This document shows positions 47,501 to 54,689 of a stretch of DNA of 64,000 nt, piece after piece. The position numbers and the translations under genes were made by a program. The stretch comes from Methanohalobium evestigatum Z-7303 (GTDB lineage Archaea > Halobacteriota > Methanosarcinia > Methanosarcinales > Methanosarcinaceae), in the NCBI RefSeq assembly GCF_000196655.1, contig NC_014254.1:99916-163915 (forward strand). The letters run 5' to 3'. Positions within the stretch are counted from its first letter, which is position 1. Each line of letters begins with the position of its first letter. The notes beneath the pieces are model-generated. The model was not told the DNA's origin and made no database searches. It saw only the letters and a program-made list of their open reading frames with translations.

Positions 47501-49219
47501 ACTGAACCAGTCATTAACGAGTTCAAGGTCACAGACCCTGATGTGGAGAACCAGAATATCAGCATCGAGGTGAACTCAAGTGAACAACTCGCGACAATAG
47601 GTATAGACCTTGATATTGATGAAGAAGGCGACGAAGCAGCGCTTGACCTGAACAACTTCACAAAATCCGGTGATGGGCCTTATATCTATACAGCAACCTA
47701 CGAAGGAAGTAAAGATGGTACATACAACGCAACATTGACCGATGCTAAAGATTATGCAGAAAACAATGGTGCATACAACCAGAATAACACTACTGTAATA
47801 GATACAACAAACCCAGAAATCACTGATATAGGTCCAAATAAATTAACCGACAACAACCAGCCTGTAATCGGTTTCAATCTTACTGAAAAGAACCTCGATA
47901 CACTTGAAATAAAAATCGGAAACGTTTCTGACAACAACAAGTATCTCAACTGGACCGATATCGACCTTTCAGGAACCCAGAACCCATACGATGAAGTAGA
48001 GTTCACTTTCGACCCTGCAGCCCACGACGTCACACTCAATGACGGTGAAGTCATTGTCAATGTAAGTGCTACAGATACAAAAAGTAACACTCAAACAAAA
48101 GAGTGGAGTTTTGAAGTCGATACTAAAGCACCTGATCTTAAGAAAACTTATCCGATAAATGATATCAATAATAATCAATCAGTAATAAGTTTCAATCTGA
48201 CTGAACCCAATCTTGATACATTAAAGATACAAATCGGTAACGAATCAAACAATAGTAAATACCTTGATTGGAACGAGTTTGACCTGTCAGGAACATCTAA
48301 CCCATACAACAATGTCAAGTTTACTATTGACCCTGAAAAACGAGACATTACATTTGAAGAGGGGCAAGTAGTCGTCAATGTAAGTGCAAACGACACAAAT
48401 AGTAATAAAATGAATAAAAAATGGAACTTTACTATAGACAAAACAACCCCGGAAGTTGAATATTCAGTTATAAACAGCAGTTTATCGACCAGAGACACGA
48501 CTTACGTTGAAGTAAAATTCAATGAAGCGATTGATAAGACGAAATCTGACATAAGTATCGAAACAAACGGACACATATTATCGTTCGAAAAAGCTATCGA
48601 ATCAAATATTTTGATTTTTAGTAACCATGGAACCCTGATTAACAGCAAAGAAGACAAGGTTACTGGTCTGAATAATATATCAGATAATGCAAGTAACTTC
48701 GTATCTCTCAACGATGAAATGGAAATCGATGTCTTTAGAAGAACTATCGATTCTAGCAGCTGGAACTATGTTTCATTCCCGATTGCAGACGATAATAAAC
48801 CAAAGATAACAAAAGTCATGGAAAAATCCGATGGATATACTATTTGGAAATACCATGACCATGAATGGCAAGTCTACAAACCTGGAGACATGCATGAATT
48901 TACAGGTTTTGAGGGTGGTCTTGGTTACATGGTTAGCTCTGAAAAGGATTTCATACTTTCGCCGAATATCAATACGATATATGAAAATGACCTGATAGTA
49001 CCCGCTACTGTAGAGGTATATGACGGCTGGAACCTTATAGGATACTATGAAGAATATAGAGGCAGTGATAATATCAACCAGTTGGACATAGATACATATA
49101 AATCGCCGCATAGTAAAACACCAATGTCTACATCCACTGGTGAAGTGATATGGGTCTCATTGTATGATCTGTCCAACGGTAGTGCAAATTACAATTCAGG
49201 CGAACGACTGGGCAAGTAA
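41540..49219 (+). CDS. 2,559-residue surface protein with tandem Ig-like repeats
   Basis: Signal peptide residues 1-30 (AFILSVLMVLSVFITGIALT, cleaved near ASA). Residues ~55-460 contain CARDB- and haloarchaeal-type Ig-like domains (EPPDISNVTIDDDDDGNDVV and similar), coded by GC-richer DNA with haloarchaeal codon choices. About six tandem ~115-residue repeats follow (~660-1290: APTLDxxxxVDKTTIxV, SDSGTGLD, TVTINL, DGIxDxxGNT, GMDGVAP). Further Ig-like units follow, two of which are near duplicates (45397-45600 and 47500-47700; KSGDGPYIYTATYEGS in both). The C-terminal ~170 residues (WNYVSFPIADD, YTIWKYHDHEWQVYK, YDGWNLIGYYEEY) match those of the cassette proteins. There is no PGF-CTERM. It is likely a cell-surface adhesin or S-layer component. 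Confidence 0.8.
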   Translation: MKYRAFILSVLMVLSVFITGIALTATTASAAGGPTVDYVEISGNEHVTHVSGDTYKAPEGHKYNVYAYITELPLPNEPALYYMHGKWTGSDYQNTLSPPENVYTGESPVLSPGTYSNIKVTVEQSGTDTASATLEVKETASSILNLNAPEKISAGDSATVQVDIENTGGIQYKYNTVLSLDSSSIKSKTTESVAKGGSTKLSITIPESETENLESGTHTITVETLDNDGEGDTTTSQVEVIVDQEPPDISNVTIDDDDDGNDVVATGDTVTLSADVSDASAISSVTFDASDFDAGTVQLSGSGNGTYTTDIDVGSSPTEGNQSVTVSSMDEHDNGGSQAEPSNSLTVDNTKPDISNVNITDETDGNGNVTANDSVNITANVSDANGIKSVTADANSFGLSSQVSLTNNGDGTYTKTITVNSKLAKLGSQSLTVSATDEADNGGLQNVESDKLTIDVPHITETITRDNDGNGKTDNVTIKFSEDVNLNDGSSDGIPGLTLDNSNMGITSKDYSASGDQVTVELSSEVDNTASTTNVTYDSTAGNIVTTNGYEITEDMSSVTKTDGANPVISDFTATNPSGQSINIKFNSSEELSIKNVSITGPENVYLNSGFSTTENSAPYEYTATCDTITSDGDYTAELIKAVDFSGNDGASGESDSVIVDSIAPSLDSAEQVDSTSIYVVLSDSNAGIDKSTIDQGDFSLSAGEISSIEKSSIDNGDTSGTVTINLQEIVSNDTITVNLQEDGIADMYGNTRSEGSAEATGMDSFAPTLDEVVGVDKTTIDVTFSDSGSGLDRSTIDLGDFSLSAGEIFSIDKSGINDGDESGTVTINLNDTVNVDNITVSLQSDGIDDLNGNTLSSGSVEITGMEGFKPTLEDANKVDLTTINVTFMDSGTGLNKSSITKSDFSLNTKTDFSIDVSDINNGENRGNVTINLNNPVDTNTVNVSLQNDGIEDMSNNTINDGSSEVSGMDGVSPTLNESANKIDDDTIELKFSDNGTGLDESTISSGDFLLSVGKIASISTTSVIDGDNSGIVTIDLAEPVDNESIIVSFKSNSDGIDDMSGNTLTSGSAEVTGMDHVAPTLDSGNSLDKTTIYVALSDSGTGLDNGTIDKNDFSLSTGVISSIEPSITSGDTSGTVTINLENKVDAENVTVTLVGSINDMSNNNNILDSGSVEVTEMDGVAPTLNSVDKQNLTAIDVDFIDSGTGIDESTIDQGDFSLSAGDISSIDKSGIINGDTSGTVTINLKNKVNADTVTVSLQKDGIDDISGNTRSSDSAEVSGMDGVPPTINEFNVTDPDVKNQNVSIEINSSEKLATIGIDLDIDELGDKLTLDKSNFTKSGDGPYIYTATYEGSVDGKYTATLNTADDAAGNDGASGETYSDSVSIDTTPPEINGFKVNNPTGREINVTINTSEELSTINVGLDGKTFDENDFSLDSNAPYIYTHTYSAGSDGDYTATLNTAKDAAGNDGASSETDDVFIDTIPPGVTSVSGTTVEGGNDRVTIEFNESVIPTDNTWSENEIGSLESPQDTTVPLTNAEFSYSTQVLNITLSENNDAYLKNGNDGLAVTLNNDNISDGSSNHLDSSQNIGTVEGDSDVPGITDANITSDDIVLDSETGTSLDVTINFDEKMDDSTKPTVEITGLTQETTDLSSVNYADSTTLTGTVEITDNDEDTTGSIVVTDAEDLAGNTNSPSESFTVDTQEPKPSINSLNTPLSGNVTLSSTDNTGDSVSSITWKFSTDTSSGTYSEIGTGDSYPWDTTEQVTDEDSTNNGLKVIYRDDAGNINSSTITGFEIDNLKPGISSASITNAPINVSDVGDTQTVTLNFNESMNTSVSPSVQITGTNKTYSVEESSYSDSVWEGTVTIDDDNEDLTAEINVSGAEDLAGNVMADDASNTFTVDTQEPEPTTSIDNKNLSETVDVASYFTINSDDIYSTTFEYGSNKIDEANESSWDSTKASDGDIDFTLTAEDDAGNTGTVTGTATVDNTEPVINEFKVTDPDVENQNISIEVNSSEQLATIGIDLDIDEEGDEAALDLNNFTKSGDGPYIYTATYEGSKDGTYNATLTDAKDYAENNGAYNQNNTTVIDTTNPEITDIGPNKLTDNNQPVIGFNLTEKNLDTLEIKIGNVSDNNKYLNWTDIDLSGTQNPYDEVEFTFDPAAHDVTLNDGEVIVNVSATDTKSNTQTKEWSFEVDTKAPDLKKTYPINDINNNQSVISFNLTEPNLDTLKIQIGNESNNSKYLDWNEFDLSGTSNPYNNVKFTIDPEKRDITFEEGQVVVNVSANDTNSNKMNKKWNFTIDKTTPEVEYSVINSSLSTRDTTYVEVKFNEAIDKTKSDISIETNGHILSFEKAIESNILIFSNHGTLINSKEDKVTGLNNISDNASNFVSLNDEMEIDVFRRTIDSSSWNYVSFPIADDNKPKITKVMEKSDGYTIWKYHDHEWQVYKPGDMHEFTGFEGGLGYMVSSEKDFILSPNINTIYENDLIVPATVEVYDGWNLIGYYEEYRGSDNINQLDIDTYKSPHSKTPMSTSTGEVIWVSLYDLSNGSANYNSGERLGK

Positions 49220-49559
49220 AAACAAAGATGCACATATAGGGTAGGTTGATTTGACCTATTACCTTGCATTTTTTTATTTTTTATCAGATATCTTTTTATC
49301 CAGCTATATCAATAGTAGGTTTTAACTATATAATAAAAACTTAAAACTTTATAGTTAAAACTTAAAACCCGACAAAAAATAAATACATGTATATACACAC
49401 AAAAGCGAACACTTAATAAATTACTTAAAAAGCAAATAAAAATTAATCTAAAATGGCTACGCAGTAATTATTTATATTTGAAAAACAATAGTAATACCTG
49501 TCCAAACATTTCTAAAAAAATGTAATGTTTATATACAACAAAAACGTATATGTATATAC
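49220..49559 (+). promoter_or_regulatory. Promoter region of the SMC-like operon
   Basis: No gene in ~340 bases. AAACTTTATAGTTAAAAC-type motifs lie at 49318-49370. TTTATATAC at 49528-49536 is a TATA box ~25-30 bases before ATG 49560, so transcription would start almost at the initiation codon and the operon's mRNA may be leaderless. Confidence 0.45.
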
Positions 49560-51473
49560 ATGAGGGATAACATGTCATCAAATTTTTCACAATTAGATAT
49601 ATCATTAAAAAACGTTGGAGGCCTTAAAGAGAAAAACTTGACTGTAAAGTCAGGTCTAAACATCATAGAGGCGCCAAATGCTTCCGGTAAAACTTCATTA
49701 TTACGCGGATTTCTACTATCAGTTTTGCCAAATGGCAAAGCAAACCACTACAGTTACCTATTACACTCAAAATCAAATTTCGGTTCAGTAAAAATCACAG
49801 ATGCCAACGGCCAAGAATACACAAAAGAGATTGTTAAAGATAAAAACTCAGTATCTATAAAAGGTGACAACATAGTCGACCCTGAAAAGGAAAACCTTGT
49901 CTCAAGATTTACAATCGCAGGCAACACTAACAAGATACTAGATGCCGTTAGAACCGGTCAAAATCTAAAGGATATATTACTGGAATACACCAATATACCT
50001 GACTTAAAAAATCAACTTAGTAAATACGATTCACAGATAAAAGATAATGAAAACCAATTAAACACTTTAGAGAACAAACTCAAAAACGAAACTGAACTTT
50101 ATAAAAACTTATCCATAACTAGAAACGAAATCGAAAAACTAGATGAGGAAAAAAGTAAATTAGAGAAAGAATACACTGCGAAAAAAATAGACGATGAAAC
50201 TAATAAAGAATACAAAGAAGCAGTGAATAAACTCAACAAAATACAACAGTCTATTAAAGAGTTAGAAAATAAAATAAATTACAATAAGAAACGTTACAAA
50301 GAACTTGAAGAAACAAAACAAAAATACGAAAACGATTTGGAACAAGTTCAACATAACGAAAACATCGATGTTAACACACTTGAAAATGAAATAAAAAACA
50401 TCAATGAAAAAATTGATTCAAATATTTCCAAGATGAAGACCCTTAATACATATATCGATGGGATAGATGAGTTTATCAATTCATCATTAGATATTGCAGA
50501 TGTACAGGGCAACAATTCTATAGATAGTTTAGCTGAGAGTTTAAATTGTCCATTCTGCGGAACAAATTGCGATAAATCAAAACTTGAAGAACAAAAATCT
50601 CATCTTACAAGTATAAGGGATTCATTAAAAGAAGAAAACAAAAGTTTAAAACAAAAATCCAGTGAAAAACAAGAATTAATCGATTCATATAAAAAGAAAG
50701 AAAATGAAATTAATAAAATAAACAGTAAGATAATAGATACTGAAAATTTAATTTCAGAAACTAATGAACAAATAAAGAAAGCACAGAACAAGTTGAGAGA
50801 TATAAAACAACAAAAAATAGAACAAGAAGACATAGTCAGCAAATTCAAAGAGGAAGTTGAAACTGAAACAGCTGATATTACAAACAGATTGTCTAAAGTT
50901 AACGCCCAACTTGAATCTTATAAAAATAAAGAAGATCAAATTAACAAGTCTATAGAAAATAATAGGCTTAACAAAGAAAAATACGATGAACTCAAAACCA
51001 AAATCGATGATTTAAATGACAAACGTTCTAACTTACAGAAAAAGATAAACAACATTGAACAGAACGTGAGGGAGAACTTCAACAACCATATAAAAGAAGT
51101 TTATGATGAACTTGGTTTTGAAAATATCGATAATATAGAGCTTTCGTCAGATTACAATCTCTACATAACAAGAACGTCTGATGAAGGTAAAGGATATTTT
51201 GACAGATACTCGATAATGACTTTGAGTACCTCTGAACTAGAAGTTATAGGGCTTATAGTTATGTTGAGTGGTTACCTTACGTACAAAGTAAACGAGGTGT
51301 TCCCTGTTATTGTATTGGATGAACTAACATATCTTGATACAAAACGTATGAACGATTTAATGGACTACATGAGCGATAAAGTAGAATCCGTTGTCCTAAC
51401 TAAACTACCAAGTGGTACATTAAACACTAATGCTAACTTGCAAAAGTTAGAGAGTTTATCTACCACTGCCTAA
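49560..51473 (+). CDS. SMC/Rad50-like ATPase (archaea-specific SMC-related type)
   Basis: A 637-residue ABC-type ATPase of the SMC/Rad50 group. Walker A is EAPNASGKTSLLRG (~37-50). Long coiled coils (~150-320 and ~345-520) flank a Rad50-like hook with LNCPFCGTNCDK (~328-339). The C-terminal half has the signature-like LSTSELEVIG and Walker B FPVIVLDELTYLD. At 637 residues it is shorter than true SMC (~1,100) and similar to the haloarchaeal Sph / archaea-specific SMC-related proteins. ATG 49560 and ATG 49572 are both possible starts. The next gene is RdfA-like, the same neighbour as in haloarchaea. Role: probably DNA tethering or organisation. Confidence 0.85.
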   Translation: MRDNMSSNFSQLDISLKNVGGLKEKNLTVKSGLNIIEAPNASGKTSLLRGFLLSVLPNGKANHYSYLLHSKSNFGSVKITDANGQEYTKEIVKDKNSVSIKGDNIVDPEKENLVSRFTIAGNTNKILDAVRTGQNLKDILLEYTNIPDLKNQLSKYDSQIKDNENQLNTLENKLKNETELYKNLSITRNEIEKLDEEKSKLEKEYTAKKIDDETNKEYKEAVNKLNKIQQSIKELENKINYNKKRYKELEETKQKYENDLEQVQHNENIDVNTLENEIKNINEKIDSNISKMKTLNTYIDGIDEFINSSLDIADVQGNNSIDSLAESLNCPFCGTNCDKSKLEEQKSHLTSIRDSLKEENKSLKQKSSEKQELIDSYKKKENEINKINSKIIDTENLISETNEQIKKAQNKLRDIKQQKIEQEDIVSKFKEEVETETADITNRLSKVNAQLESYKNKEDQINKSIENNRLNKEKYDELKTKIDDLNDKRSNLQKKINNIEQNVRENFNNHIKEVYDELGFENIDNIELSSDYNLYITRTSDEGKGYFDRYSIMTLSTSELEVIGLIVMLSGYLTYKVNEVFPVIVLDELTYLDTKRMNDLMDYMSDKVESVVLTKLPSGTLNTNANLQKLESLSTTA

Positions 51474-51518
51474 TTTTTTCTTTCTAAGTTTAAGTTTAAG
51501 TTTAAGTTTTGGATTAAA

Positions 51519-52235
51519 ATGTTGGAAGATTACGATATACCCCATGAAAATGATTATGTTACTGAAAGTGAAGATAATTTAGCTTTGGGTATATCTAATA
51601 ATGTAAACATACAAACCGATAAACAAGAACCAATAATATCAAGTTGCAGAGTTTGTAATCTTTTAAAAACTGATCTGTTTAATGAAAAACAGATAAATGA
51701 TTGGTTCAAAGAAGTCTATTCAGACCCTGAAAACCAACCAAGTATCAGGATGCTGGTTGACGAATTCAACAATAAAATATTAACAAACTTATTCCAGGAA
51801 AAATATCCCGAAGAAGACCTGGTATTTGATATCGACAAATTCAGAAAATACATCGAAGTCTATAGTATAAATACACTTGAGACTATAGACAGAGAAACCT
51901 GGGATATAGGCGATGCAATTGCAAGGAAGCATAACATAGATGTTTTAGAGTTTTCCACAGCTTTTATAAATAAATACGATATTAAAAAACATCTCCAGTG
52001 CCTTGGGTTCAATTTAAATGATGATAATAAATACCAGAAATATGTAAATGACTTGAAAAAAGGGTTTGACTTTAGCCAAAACGTAGCCAACAAAGCATTG
52101 GAGAGGGCTTTAAACCGAAAATTAGTTAGTGGTAATTTTAAAGCTGAAACAATTATAATTTGTGAAGATTGTGGTAAAGAACTCCGTGTCTCTGACCTGC
52201 TAAAAAACGGTCACAATTGCTCGAATCAGAGATGA
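51519..52235 (+). CDS. RdfA-like protein (rod-determining factor family)
   Basis: A 238-residue protein with no membrane segment. Residues ~40-50 have CRVCNLL. IRMLVDEFNNKILTNLF corresponds to the SLRDLADYFNxxLL segment of haloarchaeal RdfA; NIDVLEFSTAFINKYDIKKH corresponds to its VDVDxLExDFVxxxAxxxYL segment; FSQNVANKALERALNRKL to its helical linker; and the end, IICEDCGKELRVSDLLKNGH NC, is the zinc-binding CxDCGxxYxxxxLLxxGxC. I recall RdfA from haloarchaea, next to an SMC-like gene and affecting cell shape. Here it follows the SMC-like gene by 45 bases, and a (TTTAAG)4 tract lies in the gap. This assignment rests on pattern, not alignment. Confidence 0.65.
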   Translation: MLEDYDIPHENDYVTESEDNLALGISNNVNIQTDKQEPIISSCRVCNLLKTDLFNEKQINDWFKEVYSDPENQPSIRMLVDEFNNKILTNLFQEKYPEEDLVFDIDKFRKYIEVYSINTLETIDRETWDIGDAIARKHNIDVLEFSTAFINKYDIKKHLQCLGFNLNDDNKYQKYVNDLKKGFDFSQNVANKALERALNRKLVSGNFKAETIIICEDCGKELRVSDLLKNGHNCSNQR

Positions 52236-52239
52236 TAAT

Positions 52240-52725
52240 ATGATTGATGCTTTAAGAGTTTTAGACGTATTGAAGATTTTTAAAATACTTTCACCGACAA
52301 GGATTAAGGAGTTTTCAGGGCTTACGAATACAAGATCCAAACAGGAGATAAATGACTTAGAAAATCTAGGGTTAATAGAACTCTCTCCTCAATCGACACC
52401 TCACGACAAAGAATTTAAACTAACTGACTTTGGATTGAAGATTTACACAAATTTTAGAGAGTTTAATTATGAGTATTTCAAGGTTTCAGTTAATACACTC
52501 AAAAAAAATGAGCGAAAAAAAGCAAAAACAATAATCGATACATTAGAAGACCAGGGAGCTAGTTTTGACTATTTACGTAAAATAACCGGTCTTCCATTCC
52601 TTGACCTGAAACTCTACCTGATATTTTTAATCTATCGAGAATATGTCGATAGAAAACTTATCGGTGGAGATTTAGTGTACTATACAACCACTGAAAAATC
52701 TAACAAATTTTCTAGCCATGGTTAA
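52240..52725 (+). CDS. Winged-helix protein, third gene of the SMC-like operon
   Basis: A 161-residue protein starting four bases after the RdfA-like stop codon, so the two are translated together. Residues ~1-65 form a winged helix (RVLDVLKIFKILSPTRIKEF, QEINDLENLGLIELSPQ, FKLTDFGLKIYTNF). A second helical part (~85-155: KTIIDTLEDQGASFDYLRKI, GLPFLDLKLYLIFLIYREYV) could be another wHTH. In condensin-like systems small wHTH partners (ScpB, MukE) bind the ATPase complex, and a similar role here is an inference. It could instead be an ordinary transcriptional regulator of the operon. Confidence 0.65.
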   Translation: MIDALRVLDVLKIFKILSPTRIKEFSGLTNTRSKQEINDLENLGLIELSPQSTPHDKEFKLTDFGLKIYTNFREFNYEYFKVSVNTLKKNERKKAKTIIDTLEDQGASFDYLRKITGLPFLDLKLYLIFLIYREYVDRKLIGGDLVYYTTTEKSNKFSSHG

Positions 52726-52741
52726 TAATCAACCAGCTAAG

Positions 52742-52900
52742 CAGGAGTCGCCTTCCAAAAGGTAAGAGTGGTTGATTTAACAATTGCCTGAATACCAAAT
52801 AGCTTCAGAAAAAAATCAAACCAAAAAAGTTTGTTGTGTTAACTGCCCTGACTTCTGGAAGGGTACTTCTATTTTATGGCTTTCTATACCACTACATTCG
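52742..52900. repeat. Orphan IS200/IS605-type element without tnpB (family B)
   Basis: 52742-52788 starts TCAACCA and ends TGGTTGA (inverted repeat) with AAGCAGGAGTCGCCTTCC and AAAAGGTAAGAG inside, nearly the same as 11426-11471. A second hairpin, CCCT-GACTTCTGGA-AGGG followed by TACTTCT, lies at ~52850-52875 and resembles the left-end hairpin of the tnpB element (~54372-54395). The two ends only ~60 bases apart look like an internally deleted IS605-type element. Confidence 0.4.
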
Positions 52901-53056
52901 TTAACCATCAGCTACCAATGACTAATTTTCCTAATATAGCTGATTTATAGTCAATAACTCAATTGTTACTTATAATTATATTAACAAACGATGAAATATA
53001 TTGCAAATTAATAACAAATAATCTGTGCTCAGCTATAATTTTATCCAGGTGAACTA

Positions 53057-53181
53057 CCACTTGGCTAAAGACCAAGTGGCTCCTTAAATTAAAAATTTAA
53101 GGATAACTTTAAATCTATGATTTAAAGTGCTTCCTGTTTCATCCTTTTCCCTTATGGGAACAAGTCCACAGGCTCTACCCC
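53057..53181 (-). ncRNA. Presumptive omega RNA (TnpB guide RNA scaffold)
   Basis: The region directly 3' of tnpB up to the terminal hairpin is conserved in the orphan copy at 40744-40831 (65 identical bases, with ACTTTAAATC / GATTTAAAGT pairing and CTTAAAT / ATTTAAG pairing). In IS605-superfamily elements this is where the omega RNA scaffold is transcribed; the guide is the flank beyond the element end (below ~53050). The boundary was set by eye. Confidence 0.5.
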
Positions 53182-54309
53182 TCATCCCGAAGGTGAATTG
53201 ATGCCTATTAGATTCTGTCTATCCAACGCGAATTTTTTGATGTTAACTGATGCGTTGATGTCCCTATCATGTTCCGTTTTACAGTCAGGACATTCCCATT
53301 CTCTGTCTTTAAGTTCTAAATCCTGATGATAATATCCACATACATGACAGATTTTGCTTGATGGGTCGAATCGTCCTATCTTGATAATATTTTTACCGTA
53401 CCATTCTGCTTTATACTCTAATTTCTGAACAAAACTACTCCATGAAGCATCAGTTATATGTTGTGCCAGATTATGATTTTTCAGCAGTCCTTTTACATTC
53501 AAACATTCCAGTGCTACAGCTTGGTTCTCGCTTATCAACCTGGAACTTAACTTATGCTGGAAATCTTCTCTCTGATTAGCAATTTTCTCATGATATTTTG
53601 CTATTTGATGTTTTAGTTTCCTGTAATTGTTAGAACCTTTCTTTTTTCTGCTGAGCCTTTTCTGTAATACCTTCAATCTTTCAATTGAATTTTTCAGGTA
53701 TCTTGGATTATCGATTTTTTCACCGTCGGATGTAACAGCGAAATCCTTGATTCCTACATCGACTCCTACTGTATTAACTTCGTCGAACTTCTGTTTTTGT
53801 GGTAATTGTTTGTCGTCATCGACTAAAATACTGATATAATATTTTCCTGTCGGTGTTCTTGTTATAGTTGCAGTCCTTTGTTTACCATCAAAACTTCTAT
53901 GCAGCCTGGTTTTTATCCAGCCGATTTTAGGTATGTATACTTTATTATTACCAAAATCGACTTTATAATACTGAGGAACAGAAAACGATTGAACAGGGTT
54001 TTTCTTGGATTTAAACTTTGGAAAACCTGATTTTTCTCTGAAAAACTTGGTAAAAGCATTTTCCAGGTTAAGAGTAGCTCCCTGTAATGATTGTGAGTTA
54101 ATTTCATTCAACCATTCATGATCTTCTTTTAATACCCTTATCTGTTTGTTCAATTCAAATCTTGATATTGCTTTACCATCCTGCTCATAAGATTTGAGTT
54201 TGTTCTCCAATGCCCAGTTGTATATGAACCTACAAGCTCCTATATGTTTTGCGATTAACTCCTGTTGGATTTGGTTTGGATACATACGATACTTGTAGGC
54301 TTTTAACAT
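53182..54309 (-). CDS. tnpB: TnpB RNA-guided nuclease
   Basis: The start is taken at ATG 54309 (MLKAYKYRMYPNQIQQEL, the family's normal start); an ATG at 54333 adds eight residues. The 375-residue protein has the N-terminal HTH/wedge region (GACRFIYNWALENKL), and all three RuvC acidic residues: Asp in TVGVDVGIKDFAVTSDG, Glu in AVALECLNVKGL and Asp in EHDRDINASVNIKKFA. The zinc finger CHVCGYYHQDLELKDREWEC with PDC is complete. It therefore looks catalytically intact. Related proteins cut DNA under guidance of the RNA made from the element's right end, which helps the element persist. Confidence 0.85.
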   Translation of the reverse strand: MLKAYKYRMYPNQIQQELIAKHIGACRFIYNWALENKLKSYEQDGKAISRFELNKQIRVLKEDHEWLNEINSQSLQGATLNLENAFTKFFREKSGFPKFKSKKNPVQSFSVPQYYKVDFGNNKVYIPKIGWIKTRLHRSFDGKQRTATITRTPTGKYYISILVDDDKQLPQKQKFDEVNTVGVDVGIKDFAVTSDGEKIDNPRYLKNSIERLKVLQKRLSRKKKGSNNYRKLKHQIAKYHEKIANQREDFQHKLSSRLISENQAVALECLNVKGLLKNHNLAQHITDASWSSFVQKLEYKAEWYGKNIIKIGRFDPSSKICHVCGYYHQDLELKDREWECPDCKTEHDRDINASVNIKKFALDRQNLIGINSPSG

Positions 54310-54472
54310 ATTACAGTAATTAGAATTTAACATTATTTATATGTTACGTTATATATTGGACGGTATTCAGCCCTGATGCTGAAGACATCAGGGTTTTCTA
54401 CCTTCTGTTACTATAAAAAAGATTAGGACTTTGTTTTTATTTTTTATAAAATGTAAAATATACCCCAATTTT

Positions 54473-54689
54473 TATATAAATTCAAATCATTAAATTTTAT
54501 ATGTGTAACAATGTTTCAGAACTATGTCAAATTCAATAATTGTGATTATGTAACTAGCATGATAACACAGACACAAAAAGTTACGCAATTAATGGTTCTC
54601 AGACTGTTTTATCAGTTAAAACTAAACAACTTTGGTGGGAGCCGATTTATAACAAGTAAAAATATTTTAACCGAGGTTTAAACTAAAAT
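54473..54689 (+). promoter_or_regulatory. Promoter and conserved leader of surface cassette 2
   Basis: TTTTTATATAAATTC at ~54473-54487 is the TATA box and mirrors the one at 35943. 54503-54525 is identical to 35977-35999. GTGTAAC (54503-54509) can pair with GTTACGC (54580-54586), as in cassette 1. The ATG in the identical block opens a longer leader ORF here (MFQNYVKFNNCDYVTSMITQ ...), which runs to a TAA just before the gene. ACCGAGG lies upstream of ATG 54690. Confidence 0.5.

Larger units (their letters stand above)
53040..54410 (-). mobile_element. IS1341-type (IS200/IS605 superfamily) element with tnpB only
   Basis: The right end has an 8-bp perfect hairpin (CCACTTGG-CTAAAGA-CCAAGTGG, 53057-53079) followed by ~100 conserved bases up to tnpB. 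The left end has CCCTGATG-CTGAAGA-CATCAGGG at ~54372-54395 and TTTTCT. There is no tnpA for the Y1/HUH transposase, so the element needs one in trans. Copies of the right end are at 40744-40831, 58977-58999 (inverted) and, more diverged, 20316-20345. Confidence 0.65.
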
